Part shown: one piece after another, positions 1 through 10,000 of the stretch
How the letters are laid out: each line of letters starts with the position of its first letter
Numbering within the stretch: position 1 is the first letter of the stretch
Origin: Inquilinus limosus
Lineage (GTDB): Bacteria > Pseudomonadota > Alphaproteobacteria > DSM-16000 > Inquilinaceae
Length of the DNA: 64,000 nucleotides
Direction: 5' to 3'
Assembly (NCBI RefSeq): GCF_002195995.1
Contig: NZ_NHON01000001.1
Span: forward strand, 284,042-348,041
Made by a program: the position numbers and the translations under genes
Notes under the pieces: model-generated
Databases searched by the model: none
Told to the model about the DNA's origin: nothing
Seen by the model: only the letters and a program-made list of their open reading frames with translations

Positions 1-1
1 C

Positions 2-382
2 GTGCTGGGCCAGGCCCAGCCGCTGCGCGTCGCCGCCGAGGCCGGGGCCGGCCTGATCGCCGCGATCCGGCCGGAGCACCTGGCCTTCCGCCGCATCGCC
101 CAGCGCACGCCGGAGCCCGGCGACCTGGTCGGCACTGTCCGCCATGTCGAGCATCTGGGCCATGAGGCCATGGTGCAGCTGGCCCTGGCCGGCCGGCCGG
201 ACCTCGCCGTCAGCATCCGGGTCGGCCAGGCCCGGCTGCACGAGGCCCTGGCCCTGGCGCCGCAGGAGCAGGTGGCGCTGCGCATCGCCCCCGAATCCCG
301 CCTGGTGTTCGACGCCTCCGGCGCCCGCCTGCCGGCCCTGCCGGTGATCGGCCACCCGGCCGAGACGGCGGTGGCGTCGTGA
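2..382 (+). CDS. ABC transporter ATP-binding protein, C-terminal part (MalK/UgpC type)
   Basis: Only the last 126 codons are in the window; the gene begins upstream. The visible part has no Walker or signature motifs. It matches the C-terminal regulatory OB/TOBE region of MalK/UgpC-type sugar-importer ATPases, seen in the IRPEHLAF-like segment near residue 22 and the beta-rich stretch on binding and valuation of substrate analogues that follows. The stop overlaps the GTG start of the next gene (GTGA), which ties it to the permease operon. Family assignment rests mainly on the operon context and the IRPEH motif; the exact substrate cannot be read. Confidence 0.75.
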   Translation: MLGQAQPLRVAAEAGAGLIAAIRPEHLAFRRIAQRTPEPGDLVGTVRHVEHLGHEAMVQLALAGRPDLAVSIRVGQARLHEALALAPQEQVALRIAPESRLVFDASGARLPALPVIGHPAETAVAS

Positions 383-1299
383 CCGCCGCCTCGCTGACCC
401 GCTCCGCGCCCCTGTCACGGCCGGCCACGGCCCGGCGCGAGGCGCTGCTGGGCTGGTGCCTGGCGCTGCCGGCGACGCTGCTGCTGGCCGTGCTGGTGCT
501 GGCGCCACTGGCCGTGGTGCTGGGGCTGAGCCTGACCGATTACAGCCTGGGGCAGGCGGACACCCGCTTTGTCGGCGGCGCCAACTATGCCCGGCTGTGG
601 GGCGACCCCACGATCCGCCGAGCCCTGGCGAACACCGCGACCTATGTCGGGCTGGTGGTGCCGGCCGCCGTCGGCCTCGGCCTGGGGCTGGCCCTGCTGA
701 TCCAGGCGCGGCGGCGCCTGCGCCATGTCTACGAGGTCGTGTTCTTCCTGCCGGTCACCAGCACCTTCGTCGCCATGGCCTTCGTCTGGCAGTACCTGCT
801 GCACGGCCGGATCGGCCCGATCAACGGCTGGCTGCAGCAGCTCGGCCTCGGCCGCGTCGACTTCCTGACCGACCCTTCGGTCGCGATCTATGCCCTGGCC
901 GCGATCGGCGCCTGGCAGCTGATCGGCTTCAACGTCATCCTGTTCCTGGCCGGCCTCGCCTCCCTGCCGCGCGACGTGCATGACGCCGCCGCCCTGGACG
1001 GGATGCGCGGGGTCGAGCGCTTCGCCCGGGTGACCTGGCCGCTCTTGGCGCCGACGGCGCTGTTCGTCACCGTCACCTCCTGCATCACCGCCTGCCAGGT
1101 TTTCGATTCCGTGGCGGCGCTGACCCGCGGCGGCCCGATGGGGTCGACCGACGTGCTGCTGTACCGGATCTACCAGACCGCATACCAGCAGCTCGACATC
1201 GGCCTGGGCGCCGCCCTGTCCGTCGTCTTCCTGGCGATCATCGTCGCGATCTCGCTGCTGCAGGTCGCCATCGCCGACCGCCGGATCCACCAGTCATGA
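379..1299 (+). CDS. ABC sugar/glycerophosphodiester transporter permease (MalF/UgpA type)
   Basis: 306-residue inner-membrane permease with about six hydrophobic helices, the first at residues 26-50. The cytoplasmic EAA-type loop that docks on the ATPase reads HDAAALDGMRG followed by a WPLLAP segment, near residues 198-222. The GTG start overlaps the ATPase stop (GTGA), and the gene ends in an ATGA overlap with the second permease, so the pair is translationally coupled. Together with the next gene it forms the heterodimeric channel of a carbohydrate-uptake-1 importer. The substrate class is inferred only from the phosphodiesterase and phosphatase downstream. Confidence 0.9.
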   Translation: MTAASLTRSAPLSRPATARREALLGWCLALPATLLLAVLVLAPLAVVLGLSLTDYSLGQADTRFVGGANYARLWGDPTIRRALANTATYVGLVVPAAVGLGLGLALLIQARRRLRHVYEVVFFLPVTSTFVAMAFVWQYLLHGRIGPINGWLQQLGLGRVDFLTDPSVAIYALAAIGAWQLIGFNVILFLAGLASLPRDVHDAAALDGMRGVERFARVTWPLLAPTALFVTVTSCITACQVFDSVAALTRGGPMGSTDVLLYRIYQTAYQQLDIGLGAALSVVFLAIIVAISLLQVAIADRRIHQS

Positions 1300-2150
1300 G
1301 CGCCCCCGCGCTCCCCCTCGCCTCCGTGCGGCGCGCGCTGGCCCCCCTGCTCGGCCATCTGGTGCTGATCGCCGCGGCCGCCGTGGTGCTGCTGCCCTTC
1401 GCCTGGATGGTGCTGACCGCGCTGCGCCCGCCGGCCGATGTGCTGTCCGAGCCCTTCGGCCTGCCGACCGATGCCGGGGCCGCCATCGCCAATGTCCGCC
1501 AGGCGGTGACGTCCATCCCCATGCTGCGGCTGCTGCTGAACGGGGTGGTCGTGGTCGGCGGCATCGTCACGGTGCAACTGCTGGTCGCCATCCCCTGCGC
1601 CTACGCCCTGGCCAAGCTGCGCTTCCCCGGCCGCGGGCTGCTGTTCGGCCTGGTGCTGCTGGCGCTGTGCATCCCGGTGCAGGTGCCGATGCTGCCGCTG
1701 TATCTCGGCCTGGCCAAGCTGCACCTGCTCGACAGCTACGCCGCGCTGATGCTGCCCTTCCTGCTGTCGGTCTTCGCCATCTTCCTGCTGCGCCAGCATT
1801 TCCGCGCCTATCCCGACGCGGTGCTGGAGGCGGCGCGGCTGGACGGGCTGACCCAGCTGGAGATCCTGCTGCGGCTGGTCGTGCCCAGCGCCCGGCCGGC
1901 GATCGCCGCCTTCGTCGTGTTCTCGGCCACCGCCCATTGGAACGACCTGTTCTGGCCGATGATCGTCGTTTCCTCGACCGACAAGGCGACGCCGCCGCTC
2001 GGCCTGCTGTTCTTCCGCGACGGCGAGCTGGGCGCCAATTACGGCGCGCTGATGGCCGCCGCGCTGATCGTCACCGCGCCGCTGGTCGCCGCCTTCTTCG
2101 CCGCGCAGCGCCAGTTCATCCGCGGCATCGCCATGACCGGCCTGCGATGA
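1296..2150 (+). CDS. ABC sugar/glycerophosphodiester transporter permease (MalG/UgpE type)
   Basis: 284-residue inner-membrane permease of the MalG class. A first transmembrane helix lies at about residues 20-42, more helices follow, and the EAA loop LEAARLDGLTQLEI is followed by a VVPSARPA segment (about residues 176-200). It ends in FIRGIAMTGLR, a usual terminus for this family. Its ATG overlaps the stop of the first permease (ATGA). The binding-protein gene follows after 31 bp with its own GGGAAG ribosome-binding site. Confidence 0.9.
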   Translation: MSAPALPLASVRRALAPLLGHLVLIAAAAVVLLPFAWMVLTALRPPADVLSEPFGLPTDAGAAIANVRQAVTSIPMLRLLLNGVVVVGGIVTVQLLVAIPCAYALAKLRFPGRGLLFGLVLLALCIPVQVPMLPLYLGLAKLHLLDSYAALMLPFLLSVFAIFLLRQHFRAYPDAVLEAARLDGLTQLEILLRLVVPSARPAIAAFVVFSATAHWNDLFWPMIVVSSTDKATPPLGLLFFRDGELGANYGALMAAALIVTAPLVAAFFAAQRQFIRGIAMTGLR

Positions 2151-2181
2151 CGCCGGCCGTCAACAACAGGGAAGCCTCGCC

Positions 2182-3465
2182 ATGAAACAGATCTGGACCG
2201 GCCTGTCCGCCGCCCTCCTGCTTGGGGCCGCCTTCGCCGCTCCGCCCGCCGCGGCCGAGCAGGTGACGCTGCAGGTGCTGCACGCCTGGCCGTCGCACAA
2301 GCGCTTCCACGAGCCGATCGCCGAGGCCTTCATGAAGGCCCATCCGGACATCAGGATCGAGTTCCAGGCGCCGGCCGCCAGCTATGGCGACGCGCATCAG
2401 CGGATCATCCGCGCGGCGATGACCGACACGCTGCCGGATGTCTACTACGCCGCCTACAACACCCTGCCGGAGCTGGTGCGGACGCTGCAGCCGCGCGGCC
2501 AGATCGCGCCGCTGGACGGGCTGCTGCAGGCCGAGGGCGCGGGCTGGATCGCCACCAATTACAGCCCGAACGTGCTGGCGCTCGGCCAGGTCGACGGCAA
2601 GCAGTGGGGTCTGCCCTTCAACGCCTCGACCCCGATCGTCTATTTCAACCGCGACCTGATCGCCAAGGCGGGCGCCAACCCCGACGCCTTCCCGGCCGAC
2701 TGGGACGGCATCATCGACCTGGCCCGCAGGATCAAGGCGTCGAGCGACGCCGACGGCATGTCCTACGCCGTCGACGAATGGGGCGACGACTGGCTGTGGC
2801 AGGCGCTGGTCGACAATTTCGGCGGCCAGGTGATCGACCCGCAGACGCAGAAGGTGGCGTTCGGCGGCGACGCCGGGCGCAAGGCGGTGACTCTCGCGCG
2901 CCGCTTCGTCGCCGAGACCGACATGCCGTTCCTGAACGAGGACCAGGCGATCCAGCAATTCGCCGCCGGCAAGCTGGGGATCTTCATCGGCTCGACCGCC
3001 GAGGTCCGCAGCATGGGCGACGCCATCGGCGGCAAGTTCCAGTTCGGCACCGCGGCCTATCCGGTCGCCGACAAGGCCAAGGGCGGCCTGCCGACCGGCG
3101 GCAACGCCGCGGTGATCCTGACCCAGGACCCGGCAAAGCAGAAGGCGGCCTGGGAGTTCCTGAAATTCGTCACCGGGCCCGAGGGTCAGACAATGGCCGT
3201 GCTCGGCTCCGGCTACATGCCGACCAACCTGCAGGTGACCAAGCCGGACTATCTCGGCGACCACTACGCCAAGAATCCGGACTGGACCACCAGCCTGAAG
3301 CAGTGGCCGATCGCCCGGTCCTGGGCCGGCTATCCGGGCAACAAGAGCGTCGGCATCTGGGACGAGCAGAAGGCGATCCTGTCCGCGATCATGCGCGGCA
3401 CGGTGACGCCGGAGGACGGGCTGGCCCAGCTGGTCGCCGCCACCGACACGATCCTGACCAACTGA
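2182..3465 (+). CDS. Periplasmic substrate-binding protein of the ABC importer (extracellular family 1)
   Basis: 427 residues. The N-terminal Sec signal peptide has a hydrophobic core at residues 8-20 and an AAA-type cleavage region near residue 24. The mature part has the cluster B fold of MalE/UgpB proteins: VLHAWPSHKRF at the start, a PFNASTPIVYFNRDLI hinge segment, and GLPTGGNAAVI with WEFLKFVTGPEGQ near the C-terminus. It delivers the ligand to the two permeases just upstream. A GGGAAG ribosome-binding site precedes the ATG. The ligand is unknown; sugars or glycerophosphodiesters are the usual choices for this family. Confidence 0.9.
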   Translation: MKQIWTGLSAALLLGAAFAAPPAAAEQVTLQVLHAWPSHKRFHEPIAEAFMKAHPDIRIEFQAPAASYGDAHQRIIRAAMTDTLPDVYYAAYNTLPELVRTLQPRGQIAPLDGLLQAEGAGWIATNYSPNVLALGQVDGKQWGLPFNASTPIVYFNRDLIAKAGANPDAFPADWDGIIDLARRIKASSDADGMSYAVDEWGDDWLWQALVDNFGGQVIDPQTQKVAFGGDAGRKAVTLARRFVAETDMPFLNEDQAIQQFAAGKLGIFIGSTAEVRSMGDAIGGKFQFGTAAYPVADKAKGGLPTGGNAAVILTQDPAKQKAAWEFLKFVTGPEGQTMAVLGSGYMPTNLQVTKPDYLGDHYAKNPDWTTSLKQWPIARSWAGYPGNKSVGIWDEQKAILSAIMRGTVTPEDGLAQLVAATDTILTN

Positions 3466-3499
3466 CCGATCCCCGATCCATCACCGCCGGGCGGACCCC

Positions 3500-4354
3500 A
3501 TGCGCAAGATCATCCATCTGACCGACCTGCATCTCTGCCCGCCCGGCGGGCGGGTGGTCGGGTTCGAGCCGGAGGGCCGGCTCAGGGCCTGCATCGCCTC
3601 GATCAACGACCGCCATGCCGATGCCGATCTCTGCGTCGTCACCGGCGACCTGACCGATGCCGGTGACGCCGCCTCCTACGACCGGCTGCGCGGCATCCTG
3701 GCCGGGCTGCGCGTGCCGGCGCGGTTGCTGCTGTGCAACCACGACCGGCGCGCGGCCTTCCGGTCGGCGTTTCCGGAAACGCCATGCGACCCGCACGGCT
3801 TCGTCCAGTCCGTGCTCGACCTCGGCGACGCGCGCCTGCTGTTCCTGGACACGCTGGACGAGAGCCAGCCCGGCGCCGGGATCCTGTGCCGCGACCGCCT
3901 CGGCTGGATCGCCGACCGGCTGGCGGAGGTCGTCGACCGGGCGGTGACGGTGTTCCTGCACCACCCGCCCTTCGCCATCGGCGTCGAGTATTTCGGTCAC
4001 ATGCTGCTGGCCAACGGCGCCGAGCTGATGGCGCTGCTGCGCACCCACGGCAATGTCCGCCATCTCGCCTTCGGCCACTGCCATGTCGGCCTGTCCGGCC
4101 AGCGCGGCGGGCTGTCCTTCAGCGCCAACCGCGGCACCTGCCACCCGATCGACGTCGAGCTGCGCGGCCTGCGGGCGCTCTATGTCGACCGCCGGCCGAC
4201 CTATGATGTGCTGCTGCTGGAGGAGGGCGACGTCGTCGTCCACAGCGTCGAGCCCGGCAGCGATCAGGATGTCGTGGCCGAGGAGCGGGCCGAGCTGGAC
4301 GGCGGGTCCGGCGTGATCGAGATGCGCCGGCCGGTGCTGGCGGTGGCGGGATGA
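3500..4354 (+). CDS. Metallophosphoesterase, GpdQ/CpdA-like (class III phosphodiesterase)
   Basis: 284-residue binuclear metallophosphoesterase. Visible metal ligands in order are DLH near residue 9 (TDLHL), GDLTD near 50, NHD near 79, the HHPP histidines near 155, and GHCH near 193. The layout and length match GpdQ glycerophosphodiesterase and CpdA cyclic-AMP phosphodiesterase. One oddity is that the usual GNHD glycine is a cysteine (CNHD); the metal-binding Asn, His and Asp are kept. It lies 34 bp after the binding-protein gene and overlaps the HAD gene (ATGA). I infer that imported phosphodiesters are cleaved here and the product passes to the phosphatase. Confidence 0.85.
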   Translation: MRKIIHLTDLHLCPPGGRVVGFEPEGRLRACIASINDRHADADLCVVTGDLTDAGDAASYDRLRGILAGLRVPARLLLCNHDRRAAFRSAFPETPCDPHGFVQSVLDLGDARLLFLDTLDESQPGAGILCRDRLGWIADRLAEVVDRAVTVFLHHPPFAIGVEYFGHMLLANGAELMALLRTHGNVRHLAFGHCHVGLSGQRGGLSFSANRGTCHPIDVELRGLRALYVDRRPTYDVLLLEEGDVVVHSVEPGSDQDVVAEERAELDGGSGVIEMRRPVLAVAG

Positions 4355-5040
4355 GGTCCGCGATGGAATTCGACCTGCTGATCTGCGACTGCGACGGTGT
4401 GCTGATCGACAGCGAGGTCATCGCCTGCGAGATCGACACCGAGATGTTCACGGCCGCCGGCTTCCCGCTGACCGTCGCCGACGTCCGGCGGCGCTTCGTC
4501 GGCATGTCGCAGGCCGGGATGCGGGCGGTGCTGGAACGGGAGGCCGGACGCAGCCTGCCGGCGGATTTCGACGCCCGGCTGTCCGCCCGCCTGGCCGCCG
4601 CCTTCGAACAGGAGCTGGCCGCCCTGCCCGATGTGCGCCGCACTGTGCTGGCGCTCGGCATGCCGCGCTGCGTCGCCTCCAGCAGCTCGCTCGACCGGCT
4701 GCGCCAGACCCTGACCTTGACCGGGCTGCACGACCTGTTCGCGCCGCACATCTTCAGCGCCTCGCAGGTCGAGCGGGGCAAGCCGGCGCCGGATTTGTTC
4801 CTGTTCGCCGCGTCCCGTTTCGGCGCCCCGCCCGGCCGCTGCCTGGTGGTCGAGGACAGCGTCGCCGGCGTCACAGCGGCAAGGGCAGCCGGCATGACCG
4901 TGATCGGCTTCACAGGCGGCGGCCATTGCGACGTGGGGACGCCGGACCGGCTGCGCGAAGCCGGCGTCCACCACATCGCCCGCAGCTGGCAGGACATTGC
5001 GCTTGAACTGGTTCAGGCGGCCCCCCTTCCGGCGGGCTAG
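4351..5040 (+). CDS. HAD-IA family phosphatase
   Basis: 229-residue cytosolic HAD hydrolase. Motif I is CDCDGVLIDSE (about residues 12-22) with the nucleophile and acid aspartates. Motif II is the SSSLDR serine near residue 110, motif III the lysine in RGKPAPD near 143, and motif IV the acidic VEDSVAGV near 170. The alpha-helical cap between motifs I and II marks subclass IA (phosphoglycolate, beta-phosphoglucomutase or YieH type). Start overlaps the phosphodiesterase stop (ATGA); a second ATG lies four codons in. It likely dephosphorylates the phosphodiesterase product. The natural substrate cannot be read from sequence. Confidence 0.88.
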   Translation: MRSAMEFDLLICDCDGVLIDSEVIACEIDTEMFTAAGFPLTVADVRRRFVGMSQAGMRAVLEREAGRSLPADFDARLSARLAAAFEQELAALPDVRRTVLALGMPRCVASSSSLDRLRQTLTLTGLHDLFAPHIFSASQVERGKPAPDLFLFAASRFGAPPGRCLVVEDSVAGVTAARAAGMTVIGFTGGGHCDVGTPDRLREAGVHHIARSWQDIALELVQAAPLPAG

Positions 5041-5295
5041 CTTGCTCTGGCCGGTCGAAGGCCGGTTGCAGTCGAGCCGCTGCGGCCGCTGCCGGAATCC
5101 TTGATGGTCGCGCCGCCATGGCCATGTCGCACCTGCAAGGTTCCCGCATGGACGCTGCCAAGCAGGTCTGATTGCCTGCTGCAGCCGGGCGATCCGTGTC
5201 CTGACCTCCGGATCACGGTCGGGCGCGCTGGTTCATGCCGACGCGGCTTGCCGATGCTGGCCGGCCCGGCGGTTTCGAGATCGGCGCCGGTCGGC
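5041..5295. other. Intergenic gap between convergent HAD and cyclase genes
   Basis: 255 bp separating the 3' ends of the ABC/phosphatase operon and the cyclase operon. A GCCGG-containing inverted repeat lies right after the HAD stop, but no T-tract follows it on either strand. I see no convincing gene and none of the 26-bp-spaced motifs found in gaps of the right half of the window. Confidence 0.5.
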
Positions 5296-7086
5296 TCAAG
5301 CCGCCGCCTGGCTCTTCGGCTGAATGTCATAGATGCGGAGCGGCACGCTCTTGCCCCTGAGGACGATCGGATCGAGGGCACGGGTGGCAACCGGCAGCCC
5401 GAGATGCGCCGCCGCCTCGACCACCGTGGCGGTGGCCAGCGCCTGCCGGGGCTTTGCCGCCGCGCACAGGCGCGCGGCGACATTGACATGGTCGCCCAGC
5501 ACGGTGAAGTCCATGCGGTCCCTGGCGCCGATCGCCCCCATCACCACCTCGCCCATATCGATGCCGATCCCGATCGAGAGGTCCCGGTCGGGGCTGGCCG
5601 CGGCAAGCTTGACCATGCTCTCCTGCAGCGCCACCGCGCATCGGAGAGCATCGGCGGCCATGGCGGGACCTTGGAACACGGCCATCACCTGATCGCCGAC
5701 GAATTTGTCGATATCGCCATGATGCGCCGCCACAAGATCGGCCTGCACCGCCAGGTAGAAGTTCAACGTCTCGATCACGGTCTCGGGGTCGCGGCGCTCG
5801 GCGAAGGCCGTGTAACCGCGGATGTCGGCGAACAGGATCGCGACCTCGCAGCGCCTTCCGCCCAGATGCACGCCGGTCTCGTCGGAATGCTGGATGGCAT
5901 CTATCGTCCCGTGGGACACGAACTTGGCCAGCTCGAACCGCTCGTTGATCTGCACGATCATGTGGTTGATGCGCTTCGCCAGATTGCCGATCTCGTCCCG
6001 CGAGCGGATATTCTTCACTCGGACCTGGTAGTTCCCCTTGGCCACCTCGCTCGCCGCCTCGCTGATCGCCAGGATCGGGCGGCTGATGCGGTGCGCGAAC
6101 ACGGCCGCGCCCAGGACCGCGACGGCGAGGCCGCCGACCACCCAGAAGACCAGGCTGCCGATCATGACGTCGACGGCATAATACGCATCCGCCTCCCGCT
6201 GCTCGACGATCACGGCCCAGTCGAAGCTGCGGGTGAAGGCGAAGGTGCCGAGCATCGCCGTCCCGTCCGGCCGCAGATAGGTGTCGACGCTGATCGCGCG
6301 GGCACGGTTGCCCGTGCGCGCGGCCAGCGCCTCCTCGACGATGTCGCGCCGCCCCAGCTGCTTCACCTGGCCGAACTCGTTGAGCTCGGTGTCGAACAGC
6401 TTCCGCCCCTCCGCATCGACGGTGGTGATCATGCCGACCTGGCGGAACGGCTGGCTCATGATGAAGCCCCGAATCCGGCCGAGATCGATCTTCGCCGAGA
6501 GCACGGCACGCGCCCCGCTGAACCGGCTCTCGAGCGGCAGGGCGACGGTGGCCAGCCAGGTCTCGGTCTTCGGCTCATAGACGACGGCGGTGACCCGCGC
6601 ATCCGTCTCTTCATCGGACGCCGCCGCGGCCAGCATCACCTCCGGCGGCGCCCGCAGCACGTTCAGCGGGTCGACGCCGGCCTCGGTGAGCCTGGTGCTG
6701 AATCGGTTCTGCGAGATCACCAGCGGCAGCCGGCCGCCGTCGAGCGTGATCTGCAGGGCCACGATGTCCGGCAGCCGGGCGATGCCATGGGTCAGGATAG
6801 CGACCTTCTCCCCCACGCTGATCTTGTCGCTGTCGATGGCGCTGCGGATCAGCATGAGCGGGGCCAGCCAGGCGCGCTCGTAGATGTCGTCGATCTGGCC
6901 CGTTACCTCGCGGACGGTGGTGACAAGGCGTTCGTTGGCCACGCTCTTCATCTCGTCGCGGGCGATCCGGATCAGCGACTGGCCGGCGAACAACAGCGGC
7001 AGCGCCGCGATCAGCGCCGAGAACAGCAGCAGCTTGCGGCGGAGGCTGAGCGACAGGAGGCGGAACGCCCGCGGCAGGATGCCCAC
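5296..7086 (-). CDS. Membrane adenylate cyclase with periplasmic sensor and HAMP domain
   Basis: 596 residues. Order: a transmembrane helix (about 18-40), a periplasmic Cache-like sensor region (about 41-300), a second helix (about 310-335), a HAMP linker (RISRPILAI onward), and a class III cyclase domain (about 400-585). The first metal Asp is in ILFADIRGY and the second in KFVGDQVMAVF. The NVAAR segment follows the VLGDHVN motif. The Lys in DKFVGD and the Asp in LGDHVN fit ATP rather than GTP as substrate. It is the last gene of a three-gene operon, 10 bp after the PKD exoprotein. I infer that it turns an envelope signal into cAMP. Confidence 0.88.
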   Translation of the reverse strand: MGILPRAFRLLSLSLRRKLLLFSALIAALPLLFAGQSLIRIARDEMKSVANERLVTTVREVTGQIDDIYERAWLAPLMLIRSAIDSDKISVGEKVAILTHGIARLPDIVALQITLDGGRLPLVISQNRFSTRLTEAGVDPLNVLRAPPEVMLAAAASDEETDARVTAVVYEPKTETWLATVALPLESRFSGARAVLSAKIDLGRIRGFIMSQPFRQVGMITTVDAEGRKLFDTELNEFGQVKQLGRRDIVEEALAARTGNRARAISVDTYLRPDGTAMLGTFAFTRSFDWAVIVEQREADAYYAVDVMIGSLVFWVVGGLAVAVLGAAVFAHRISRPILAISEAASEVAKGNYQVRVKNIRSRDEIGNLAKRINHMIVQINERFELAKFVSHGTIDAIQHSDETGVHLGGRRCEVAILFADIRGYTAFAERRDPETVIETLNFYLAVQADLVAAHHGDIDKFVGDQVMAVFQGPAMAADALRCAVALQESMVKLAAASPDRDLSIGIGIDMGEVVMGAIGARDRMDFTVLGDHVNVAARLCAAAKPRQALATATVVEAAAHLGLPVATRALDPIVLRGKSVPLRIYDIQPKSQAAA

Positions 7087-7096
7087 GGCGCCGGCC

Positions 7097-10000
7097 TTAG
7101 TCCGGCGGGATGGCCGGCGGGACGGCCGGCGGCGCCTCGGTCACCTGCACCGGGTCGTGCCGGCGGACCGTGGCGACGGTGCTGTCGGTCGCAGTGCCGC
7201 AGGACAGCCCGGAACCGTCGGTAACCGTCAGCTCCACCGGGATGTCGCCGGCCTGCCGGAACAGGTGCCGGACGCGCTCGCCGGATTCGGTGGTGCCGTC
7301 GCCGATCCGCCAGACATGGGTCAGGGCGCCGCCATCGGGGTCGCGGGACCGGGTGCCGTCGAGCAGCACCGCATCCGCGGCGCCGCCGATGAAGGCCTCG
7401 AAGGGCGGCCCGGCATCGGCGACCGGCGGTGCATTGACCACGACCTGCACCGATCTGCGGGTCGAGGCGCAGCTCGACTCCGTGTCGTCGGTCACGGTCA
7501 GGGCCACGTCATATGTCCCCGGCGCCGCGAAGCTGTGGGTGGCGGTCGGGCCCTGCGCGCTGCCGCCATCGCCGAAGTTCCACTGGTAACGGATGATGCG
7601 GCCGTCCGGGTCATAGGACGACGCGCCGTCGAAGACGATCTCGGTCATCGGGCAGACGAGGCGCTGCGGGCCCGGCATAGCCACCGGCGGCCGGTTGATG
7701 TGGAGCATGCGGGTCAGCGGCCGGCGGCTGCTGGCCAGGTCGCGGCCGTCATCCGGGATGATGGTCACGTCGTAGCGGCCCGGCGTGTCGAAGCGGCGGA
7801 CGAAGCTGTGGGCGCCCTCCGCCGTGCCCGCGTCCCGCCATCCGCTTTCCATCGGCTTCGCGGCCGTTCCCTTGACGGCGAGGCGGACATCCTCGCCGAT
7901 GCAGGCAGCGGCGGGCAGCGCGATGTCGGGAGCCGGCGGCGGGCGCACGGTCAGCGGCTTCTCCACCGTCATGGCGGAGTTCTCGACCCCGGCCTCGTCG
8001 GTCACCGTCAGCCGCACCCTGTAGCGGCCGGCCGCCGTGAAGCGGTGGCTGGCCCGCACCCCCTTGGCCGTCGTGCCGTCGCCGAAATCCCAGCCATAGG
8101 CGGCGATCGCCCCGTCCGGGTCGTGCGAGGGCCCGGCATCCAGCAGAACCTCTTCGCCCTCGGAGGCGCTGTCCGGCCCCGCGATCGCCGCGACGGGCGG
8201 CGCATTGACGGTGACGACATGGGTGGCGGCCACGCGCTGGCAGGTGGGCGAGGCGGAATCGCTGGTCACGGTCAGGGTGACCTTCTTCCGGCCGGGTTCG
8301 GTGAAGAGATGCCCGACGGCCGCGCCCTCGGCGGTGCCGCCATCCCCGAAATCCCAATGCCAGCCGGTGATCCTGCCGCCCGGCATCTGCGAGCCGGAGC
8401 CGTCGAAGGCGACCTCGCCGAGCGGCGCCGCGGCGCGGGCATCGATCTTGACGACGGGGCCCTGCAGGATCCGCACCGACATCTCGTCGGTGGAGTGCGG
8501 ATCGCATTGGCCGAGGCGCTGGCCCTCGATCTTCAGGAACACGCGGTAGTCGCCGGGATGCTCATAGACATGGTTTGGCTTCTCGCCGATCGCGAATTTG
8601 CCGTCGCCGAAATCCCAGTCGTAGCGCTTGATCGTGCCGTTCGGGTCGAAGGAGCGGGAGGCGTCGAAATCGATCGGCGACATGGCGCAGGCTTCGATGT
8701 CCGGGCCGGCATCCGCCGACGGGCCCTGGTCGACCTTGACCGACACGCTGTCGGCATCCTTGCTGTTGGCGAGGCCGGCGCTGTCCTGCACCGACAGGGT
8801 GACCGGATAGACGCCGCCGCTGCGGTAGGTCTTGGTCGGGTTGACGATGCCTGAGGTCGTGCCGTCGCCGAAATCCCAGTCGTAGCGCAGGGCGCCGCCC
8901 TGGGGGTCGACGGATTTGGACCCGTCGAAGGTGATCACATCCCCGGTGCAGACCTGGCGGTTGCCGCCGGCATCCGCCACCGGCGGCTGGTGGATCACCA
9001 GCGACCTGGCGGCCTGGGCGACGGAGTTGCGCAGGCCCTTGCCGTCATCGACCACCAGAATGATCGGATAGGTCCCGGCGGTGGCATAGCTGTGCTGGAC
9101 CTTGGCACCGGCGGCGGAGGCGCCGTCACCGAAATCCCAGCGATAGGTGAGCGCGTCGCCATCCGGGTCGAGCGAGGCGGTGCCGTCGAAGGAGACGATC
9201 AGGCTTTCGGTCAGGGTGTCGCGGCCGGGATCCGCGACGGGCGGATGGTTGACCGCGATCGTGATCTCGCGCGAGTTGAAGCCGTTCGACGCGCCGCTGT
9301 CATCGGCCACGGTGAGGCGGGCCGTGTACAGCCCCGGCGCGGCGAAGCTGCGTTCGACCTGCGCCGAGGTCGCGGGGGCGCTGCCATCGCTGAAGTCCCA
9401 GCGATAGCTCGTGATCCGGCCATCGGCATCATAGGAGTTCGCGGCGCTCAGCCTGACCTTGTCGCCGGGGGCGACGATCAGGTCGCCGCCGGGATCGGCG
9501 ACCGGCGCGGCGTTGACCGTGATCCGCGCCTCCTTGTAGTCGACGGCATCGGCATCGCCGCTGTCGTCGGCCACCGCCAGCCTGACATCGTAGAGGCCCG
9601 GCCGGGCGAAGCTGTGCGACGCGATGCGGCCCCTGCCCGTGCTGCCGTCGCGGAAATCCCAGCGATAGTCGGTGATGTCCCCGTCCGGGTCGAGCGAGCG
9701 GCTGCCGTCGAACACCACCTTCTCCCCGGGCGCGACGACCCGGTCGGGGCCGGGATCGGCGACCGGGCGGACATTGACGGTCACGGTCATGCCGTCGGTC
9801 GACGAGCTCCATTTCGTTCCCGACCGGTCCGTCACGGTCAGGCGGACCTGGTAGCGCCCGGTCGCCTCATAGACATGGGTCGGCCTGGGGCCGGTGCCGG
9901 TGCTGCCGTCGCCGAAATCCCAGACGTATTGCGCGATCGCATCGTCGCGATCGAAGGAACCGGTGCCGTCGAAGGCGACGACGCTGGCGGTGACCAGCTG

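Noticed and set aside
415..1290. Long antisense frame across the first permease
   Set aside because: Glu/Gln/Asp/Arg-rich composition is typical of the complement of a high-GC gene, and the opposite strand has clear permease motifs.
5101..7224. 707-codon plus-strand frame over the cyclase gene
   Set aside because: It mirrors the minus-strand cyclase, whose HAMP and catalytic motifs are unmistakable; the plus frame has no family pattern.
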